Shown here: positions 1 through 7,000 of the stretch, in pieces
Layout: the number at the start of each line of letters is the position of its first letter
How positions within the stretch are numbered: the stretch's first letter is position 1
Assembly (NCBI GenBank): GCA_013298265.1
Contig: JAAFHE010000139.1
Coordinates: 1 to 8,143 of the forward strand
Direction of reading: 5' to 3'
DNA length: 8,143 nt
Origin: Lysobacterales bacterium
GTDB lineage: Bacteria; Pseudomonadota; Gammaproteobacteria; Xanthomonadales; Rhodanobacteraceae
Notes under the pieces: model-generated
Seen by the model: only the letters and a program-made list of their open reading frames with translations
Told to the model about the DNA's origin: nothing
Databases searched by the model: none
Program-made: the position numbers and the translations under genes

Positions 1-893
1 TGCGCAACCTGAGCTGCCACGTGCTCGACGCAGCCGGCGAACCACTGCCGCCGGGCGTGCCCGGTGAACTGCACATCGGTGGCATCGGCCTCGCGCGCGG
101 CTATCTCGGCCAAGCACAGATGACGGCGCAGAACTTCGTTTCCGACCGTCTCGGCATGCGCCTCTACCGCAGCGGCGATCTCGTGCGCCGCCGCGCCGAC
201 GGCCGCATGGAATTCCTTGGCCGCATCGACCACCAGCTCAAGATCCGCGGCTTCCGCGTCGAGCCGGCTGAAATCGAGGCCGTGCTCGCCGGCCTGGCCA
301 GCGTGCGCGACGTCTGCGTCTGCGCATTGACGCTCGACGACGAACTGCGGCTTGTCGCCTATGTTGTGCCGGTCTTCGCCGAGGAATCCGATGAGGACGA
401 GCACACGCTCGCCGGCGCGGTGTTCCTGCGCGAATGCCGCGAAGCGTTACAGGCCGCTTTGCCGCCGTACATGATGCCTGCGGCGTTCCTGCGCCTGGAC
501 CGGATGCCGCTGACGGCGAACGGCAAGATCGACCGTGACCGCCTGCCGCGGCCGCAACCCGGCGACCTGTTGCAGGCAGCCTACGCGCCGCCGACCAATG
601 ACGTGGAACACGAGCTCTGCGCGATCTGGCAGGAACTGCTCGGGGTCGAGCGCGTCGGCGTCCACGACAGCTTCTTCGAACTGGGTGGCCACTCGCTGCT
701 CGTCATGAAACTGATCGTCCTGATCGAACAGCGCCTAGGCGTCGTACTCACGGTCAAAGATCTTTTCGTTCAGGTCAGCGTCGCGGGCCAGGCCGAACTC
801 GTGCTAACCACGCGCGACATGCTCACGGTGCTCGCGCACGGCGGCGGCAGGAACCGCAGCGGTGAAGCGGAAGCCGAGGAGATGCTGCTGTGA
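1..893 (+). CDS. NRPS, 3' end of gene (partial A domain, PCP, C-terminal docking tail)
   Basis: This is the end of a non-ribosomal peptide synthetase whose start lies before the window. The reading frame is open from base 3 and gives 296 residues before the TGA at 891-893. Numbered from base 3, it begins inside an adenylation domain after core motif A5 and keeps A6 (GELHIGGIGLARGYL, residues 21-35), A7 (YRSGDL), A8 (GRIDHQLKIRGFRVE), A9 (LPPYMMP) and A10 (NGKIDR, 173-178, with the conserved Lys). A peptidyl carrier domain follows with the phosphopantetheine site GGHSLL (Ser codon 693-695). The protein ends in a short acidic tail (EAEAEEMLL) with no thioesterase or epimerase, so the chain must pass to another protein. 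That is probably the next gene, which overlaps it by 4 bases. The substrate pocket (A4-A5) is outside the window, so the amino acid cannot be predicted. Confidence 0.96.
   Translation, partial: RNLSCHVLDAAGEPLPPGVPGELHIGGIGLARGYLGQAQMTAQNFVSDRLGMRLYRSGDLVRRRADGRMEFLGRIDHQLKIRGFRVEPAEIEAVLAGLASVRDVCVCALTLDDELRLVAYVVPVFAEESDEDEHTLAGAVFLRECREALQAALPPYMMPAAFLRLDRMPLTANGKIDRDRLPRPQPGDLLQAAYAPPTNDVEHELCAIWQELLGVERVGVHDSFFELGGHSLLVMKLIVLIEQRLGVVLTVKDLFVQVSVAGQAELVLTTRDMLTVLAHGGGRNRSGEAEAEEMLL
3..554 (+). other. Adenylation domain, C-terminal part (motifs A6-A10)
   Basis: It holds the hinge and mobile C-terminal subdomain that swings between adenylation and thioester formation. Between A8 and A9 it has an acidic stretch (EESDEDEH) that lengthens the VP-to-LP spacing to 29 residues. 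The second A domain of the next gene has 30 there and its first A domain 20. The specificity residues are not in the window. Confidence 0.9.
585..809 (+). other. Peptidyl carrier (thiolation) domain of gene 1
   Basis: The motif DSFFELGGHSLL matches the PCP consensus. The serine coded at 693-695 is the expected 4'-phosphopantetheine attachment site. The preceding segment (CAIWQELLGVERVGVHD) is the usual helix 1 and loop of the family. Confidence 0.95.
810..890 (+). other. Acidic C-terminal tail, probable docking peptide
   Basis: About 27 residues follow the carrier domain: a Gly/Arg-rich linker (HGGGRNRSG) and then an acidic end, EAEAEEMLL. In TubB/TubC-type pairs a short acidic C-terminal motif binds the beta-hairpin docking domain of the next synthetase. 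That partner starts immediately downstream. The assignment rests on position and charge, not on a recognised sequence match. Confidence 0.6.
876..881 (+). promoter_or_regulatory. Shine-Dalgarno site for the GTG start at 890
   Basis: GAGGAG lies 8 bases before the GTG at 890, inside the last codons of the upstream gene. It supports the GTG start, which also gives a docking domain of the usual length. The arrangement implies translational coupling. Confidence 0.75.
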
Positions 894-1051
894 ACCTCAG
901 CGAACTCCTGCGCCAGTGCGCCACCGATGGCATCGGCCTTGCAGCCGACGGCGAACAGCTACGGCTCAGCTTCAACGGCGCCAGGCCCGAACCGGCGCTG
1001 CTGGCGGCGCTGAAGGCGCACAAGCCGGAACTGCTCGCGCTGCTGCGTCGC
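890..1051 (+). other. TubC-like N-terminal docking domain of gene 2
   Basis: Residues 1-54 begin MNLSELLRQCATDGIGL and continue through a predicted beta-hairpin (EQLRLSFNG) to a helix rich in Leu, Lys and Arg (LLAALKAHKPELLALLRR). This is the layout of the TubC_N family, which binds the C-terminal tail of the preceding synthetase. It sits directly before the C-domain linker, as expected. Confidence 0.85.
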
Positions 1052-4000
1052 AGCGCGCCGGTGGCGATTCCGCGCCTGGCCGACCGGCGCCGCACGCGCG
1101 TGTCGTTCGCGCAGCGCCGTCTGTGGTTCGTCGACCGCTATGAGGGCGGCCAGGCGCGCCAGTACAACATCCCGGCAGCGCTGCGTCTGGCCGGCCGCAT
1201 TGACGCTGCGGCCATCGCCACGGCGCTGCGCGGACTGCTGCAGCGGCATGAAGTACTGCGCGCACGCTTTGTCGAAAGCGACGGCGAGGTCTGGCAGTGC
1301 GTCGACGATATCGGTGCGCTGCCGTTACAGCAGCGCGACCTGTCCTCGACCGATAGCGCCGCACGCGAGTCCGCCGTCGCCGCGCTCAAGCTCGAGGAAG
1401 CCGCGCATACCTTCGATCTTGCGCGGGACTACCCGCTCCGCGTGCTGCTGCTGACGCTCGCGCAGGACGATTACCTGCTCCTCCTGACGCTGCATCACAT
1501 AGCTGCCGACGGCGGTTCGATACCGGTGCTGCTGCGCGAATTCGAGCAGCTCTACGCGGCGGCCTGCGCCGGCGCCGCCGACCCGCTGCCGCCGCTCGCG
1601 CTGCAGTACGGCGAATATGCCGAATGGCAGCGCACGAATTTCGACGTCGAGTCCACTTCGCGCGAACTCGCCTACTGGCGTGACACGCTGTCCGGCGCGC
1701 CGGTCGTGAACGGACTGCCGCTGGACTTCCCGCGCGGCGCGCGCGAAACCTATCGCGGCGCGCAGTTCCACCAGCACTTCGATGCGGAACTGCGCCGGGC
1801 GCTGCTCGTCGCGTGCAAGCGCTGCGACGCAACACCGTTCGTGTTCCTGCAGACAGTATTCGCGCTGCTGCTCGCGCGGCTCGGGCGCCAGTCCGACGTC
1901 GTCGTCGGCTTTCCGGTCGCCGGCCGCAGCCAGCCGCATCTCGATGCGTTGGTCGGTCTGTTCGTCAACAACCTCGCACTGCGCACGCGCATCGACGGTA
2001 ATCCGCGCTTCGACGTGCTGCTGCGCACGACGCGGCAGCAGTTTCTCGACAGCCTCGCTCACGCGGAACTGCCCTTCGAGCGCCTCGTTGATGCAGTCGT
2101 TGCCGAACGCAGCGGTCACCACCCGGTGTTCCAGATCGTCTTCGGCTACAACGAGCTGCGCCAGGACGCGCCGTCGCTGGCCGGCGTCGCCGTGGCCGGC
2201 GAGGATCTGCATCGCGATACCGCAAAGGTCGATCTCGAACTCAGTGTCGCCGATACCGGCGAGCGCCTCGTGCTTGGCTGGATCTACAACGCAGACCTGT
2301 TCCGCGTCGAGAGCGTGCGTGCGTTCGCGCGCAGCTTCGAGGCACTGCTGATTGCAGTCCTCGCCGATCCCGCACGCCCGGTAGACGACTACACGCTGAT
2401 CGACGGGCGCCAGCGCGTGGCCTTGCTGGAACGCGGCCGCGGTCGCTGCGTCGCGCGTGACCCCGGCGGACTGTATGCGCGCTTCGCGCAGCAGGCCGCG
2501 CGGACTCCGAACGCCACTGCCGTGCATGACGTCGGCATCACGCTGAGCTACGCGCAGCTACAACAGCGCTGCGTGCGTCTCGCTGCCTATATCCACGCGA
2601 GCGGCGCGGCGGCGGACGCACGCATCGGAATCTGCCTCGAGCCGTCGGCCGCGGCGCTCGTCGCGGTCCTTGCGAGCGCTTGCGCCGGGCACACCTACGT
2701 GCCGCTGGAGCCCAGCCATCCACGGGCGCGCCAGGCCTTCGTCATCGATGACGCGCGCATCGATCTCGTGCTGACGCGCAACCGACTGCTCGACGGCCTG
2801 CCGCTCGATCGGATCGACGTGACCTTGCTGGATGACTGCGAGCAGGACGACTGGCTGGCGGCGTACGACGCTGCGTGCGACGCAACGCGTGCGGACGGGA
2901 CGCTTGCTTACATCCTCTACACGTCGGGCACGACCGGACAGCCCAAGGGCGTCATGGTCGCGCATTCAGGACTTTGCAACTATCTGGATTACGCGGCAGA
3001 CGCCTACTGCAGCGGACCCGTTGCCGGCGCCGTCGTCGGCACGCCGCTGTGCTTCGACGCGACGCTGACCAGCCTGCTCGCGCCGCTGCTGCGCGGCCAG
3101 GCCGTCGCGTTCCTGCCGCAGGGCGACGCGCTGCTGCCGGCGCTGGCGTCGCAGTTGTTCGACGCGAGCGCAGGCTGGGTGTTCAAACTCACGCCGGCGC
3201 ATCTCGATGCGCTGCTGCAACTGCGTCCCAGCGGCTTCAGCGTGCAGCCGCATGTGCTCGTGGTCGGCGGTGACCAGCTCGCCGCGGCCCTGGTGCGCCG
3301 TCTCGGCGTACTGCTGCCTAACGCGCTGATCGTCAACGAATACGGCCCAACCGAAACCGTGGTCGGTTGCTCCACGTGGTTCGTCGCTGCCGAACCGGCG
3401 CAGGCTGATGCAACGCCGACCGCTGCGCCGATCGGTCGTCCGATCGACAACACGCGGCTGTACGTACTCGACGCGAACGGACAGTTGCAGGCACCGGGCG
3501 GTGTCGGCGAGCTGTATATCGGCGGTGCCGGCGTTGCGCTGGGCTATGCGGGCCGCGACGTGCTGAGCGCGCAACGCTTCCTGCCTGACGCATTCGTGCA
3601 GGATACCGCGGCGCGTGTCTACCGCAGCGGCGATCTGGTGCGGTGGAATGCCGACGGCGAACTCGTTTTCCTCGGCCGCGCCGACCGTCAGGTCAAGCTG
3701 CGCGGCTATCGCATCGAACTCGACGAAGTCGAGGCGCAGCTGCGCGCGATCGATGGCGTAGCTGCCGCCGCAGTGGCCGTGGTCGACGGCGCCGGCGGCG
3801 AACGCGCGCTCGCCGGCTATTTCGTGCCCGTCGACGCAACGGGTGCGGACGCTTTGCCCGATACCATTCGCCGCGCGCTGGCCGAGCGGCTGCCCGACTA
3901 CATGGTCCCAGCGCTGTTCGCCGCGCTCGACCAGATGCCGCTGACCGTCAACGGCAAGACCGACTACCGCGCACTCGCCGCGCTGGGCGCTGCGCCCGCA

Positions 4001-7000
4001 TCCAGGGCCGGATACGACGCGCCGCGCAACGTGCTCGAAGACGAGCTCGCGCGGCTGTGGCAGGAACTTCTCGGCATCGAGCGCGTCGGCATCCGCGACA
4101 ATTTCTTCGCGCTCGGTGGCCACTCCATCCTCGCCATGCGCATGACCGGCGCGGTGCGGCAGCGCCTCGGCATGGAGCTGACGCTGCGCGCGCTGTTCGA
4201 ACAACCGACCATCGCCACGCTCGTGCCGGTCCTGCAGGCCCAGGTGGAGCAGGCCGTGCTGCCGGCGATTCGCCGCGATGCGCAGCGCGTGCAGCCCCCC
4301 CTGTCGTTCGCACAGCAGCGTTTGTGGTTTCTGGACGAGCTTGAAGGCGGTAGCAGTCAATTCAACATGCCGGCGGCATTGCGGTTGAAGGGTGAGCTGG
4401 ATGTGGCGGCGTTGCGGCGAGCGATCAGCCGGATCGTGGAGCGGCATGAAGTGCTGCGTACGCAGTTCGTGGAAGTGGACGGAGCGGTGTACCAGGTTGC
4501 GCGGACGGCGGTGGATGTGCCTGTGCCGCTGATCGACCTGAGTGGTCTGTCCGCTGAGGAGCGTGGTGCGGAAGTGTTGCGGCGAGCGCAGGCTGATGCG
4601 GTGGCGTCGTTCGATCTGGCCAGTGATCTGCTGCTGCGGGTGCAGGTGTTGAAGCTCTCGGAGGATGAACACGCGGTGCTGTTCAACCTGCACCACATTG
4701 CGTCGGACGGTTGGTCGCAAGGGATTTTGGTGCGGGAGCTGAGCACGCTGTATGCGGCGTATCGGTTGGGTCAGGAGGATCCGCTGCCTGCGCTGGGTGT
4801 GCAGTACGCGGACTATGCGGCGTGGCAGCGCGACTGGCTGCAGGGCGAGGTGCTGGAACGGGAGCTGGGCTACTGGCGGGAGCAACTGGTGGGTGCGGCG
4901 CCGGTGCACGGTCTTGCGTTGGACAGGCCGCGGCCGGTGCAGCAGCGTTTCCGCGGTGGTCTGGTGGAGAACAAGGTTCCGGTGGAGCTGAGCCAGTCGC
5001 TGCAGCGCTACGCGCGTGCGCAGGGCGCGACGCTGTTCATGCTGCTGCAGAGCGCGTTTGCGCTGTTGCTGGCGCGTTACAGCGGAGAGTCGGACATCGT
5101 GATGGGCACGAGCACGGCCGGCCGTACGCACCAGGACGTGGAAGGTCTGATCGGCTTTTTCATCAACACGCTGGTGCTGCGCAGCGAGGTGCGCAATGTG
5201 CCGTTTGGGGAGCTGCTGGCGCAGAACCGCGAACGGATCCTGGGCGCGTACAGCCACGCGCAGGTGCCGTTCGAGATGCTGGTGGAGACGCTCAAGCCGG
5301 AGCGCAGCCTGAGCTACAACCCGCTGGTGCAGGTGTTGTTCTCGCTCAACAACACGGCGTCGAGCACGCTGAGCCTGGGCGATGTGTCGCTGGAACCGTT
5401 GGGTGTTGCGGCGGTGGGTTCGCAGTACGACCTGGAACTCAACGCGCGGGAATCGGCCGAGGGTATCGCGTTGGGCTGGCAGTACAACGTGGACCTGTTC
5501 GAGGAAGCGACGATCGGTCGGATGGCGCAGGCGTTTGCGTATCTGCTCGACCAGATCGCGGCGGGTACGGACACGCCGGTGTGGGAGCTGGATCTGCTCG
5601 ATGGTGTAGCGAAGAACGAACTGCAGGCATGGAATGCCACGGCACTGGAGCCGATCGGCGACACGCTGGTCGGCGAGATCGAAGCCCACGCGGTGCGTAC
5701 ACCGGACGCGGTCGCGCTGCGCAGCGGCGATGAATCGCTGAGCTATGCGCAGCTCAACGCGCAGGCGAACCGGATCGCGCACGTATTGGGCGGCCAGGGT
5801 GTGACGAAGCAGAGCCTCGTAGGGGTCTGCGCTGAACGCAGCATCGCGCAGCTAGTGGGTGTACTGGCGGTGCTCAAGGCCGGTGCGGCCTACGTGCCGC
5901 TGGATCCGTCGCAGCCCGAAGGTCGTCTGGAAGAGATCGTGGCGGAAGCGGGCATTGCGGTGGTGCTGTGCCAGAGCGAGCTGCTGGAGGAGTCGCTGTT
6001 CGAGGAGACGACGCGTCTGCCGCTGGACGGACGTCTTGCGCAGCGGTTGTACGCGATGTCGGCGGAGACGAATCCGGGGATTAGCCAGGGCAGCGATCTG
6101 GCGTATGTGTTGTATACGTCGGGTTCGACGGGAAGACCCAAGGGAGTGGAAGTCACGCAGCGTGCGGTACTGGATTACTGCGCGGGTGCGCAGCAGCGCT
6201 ATTACGCGAAGGTGCTGAGGGGTTCGTTCGTGATGACGAGCCTGAGCTTCGACCTGACGGTGCCGGGCGTGTACCTGCCGTGGCTGTCGGGCGGCTGCGT
6301 GACGCTGGCCGGCTCCGAAGAGCTGACGGCCGTGTGGCGCGAGCTGTCGGCACAGGAGGAACCCAGGCTGGTGCGGCTGACGCCGAGCCATGTGCGCGCG
6401 CTCGCGGGCGAAGGGATTGATCCGTCGGATACCGCTCATGTGTTCGTGATCGGCGGCGAAGCGCTGTCGGGTGCGGACCTCTCACTGCTACGGCAGTACT
6501 ACCCGCGCAGCCGGCAGTTCAACCACTATGGTCCGACGGAAGCGATCGTGGGCTGCAGCGCCTACGAGGCGACGCAGGACAGGCAGAGCACGGCGGTACC
6601 GATTGGCGGTCCGTTGGGCAACGCGCAATTGTTCGTGGTGGGCCATTACGGCGCACTGGCGCCACAGGGTGCACCGGGCGAGCTGTACGTGGGGCGTCGC
6701 GAACTGGCACGCGGGTATCGGGGTCAGGCGGAACTGACCCAGGAGAAATTCATAACCGACCGGTTCGGCGCGTACGAGCGGCTGTACCGGACGGGAGACC
6801 GGGTGCGCCGGCGCAGCGATGGCGAGCTGGAGTTCCTGGGCCGCCTCGACCATCAGGTCAAGGTGCGGGGGTATCGCATCGAACTGGGCGAGATCGAGGC
6901 GCGCCTGAGCGCATTGGCCCCGATCCACAGCAGCGCGGTCCAGGTGTGCAGCGGCCCCGGCGGTGAGCTGCTGGTGGCCTACCTCGTGCCGGCGCAGCGT

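Noticed and set aside
810..900. A terminator or promoter between genes 1 and 2.
   Set aside because: The genes overlap by four bases and there is no hairpin followed by a T run. The only signal is the ribosome binding site.
1094..1490. Reading the first C domain as a starter or dual condensation/epimerization domain.
   Set aside because: It is preceded by a docking domain facing an upstream carrier, and no additional N-terminal histidine motif of dual domains is seen. An ordinary elongation domain fits better.
1325..2527. A 400-codon open frame on the - strand.
   Set aside because: It is opposite C1 and the start of A1 and shows no domain motifs. It is a shadow of + strand codon bias.
4295..4301. 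A run of seven C bases (six in copy 2) as a possible phase-variable tract or frameshift.
   Set aside because: The frame is intact through both sites, the tract is short, and the length difference is absorbed by neighbouring codons (CAG CCC CCC versus GGT GCC CCC).
2966..5782. A 938-codon open frame on the - strand.
   Set aside because: It lies fully opposite C-A-PCP motifs of the + strand synthetase, has a low-complexity Arg/Gln/His-rich composition and no recognisable domain. Long antisense frames are expected in GC-rich codon-biased genes.
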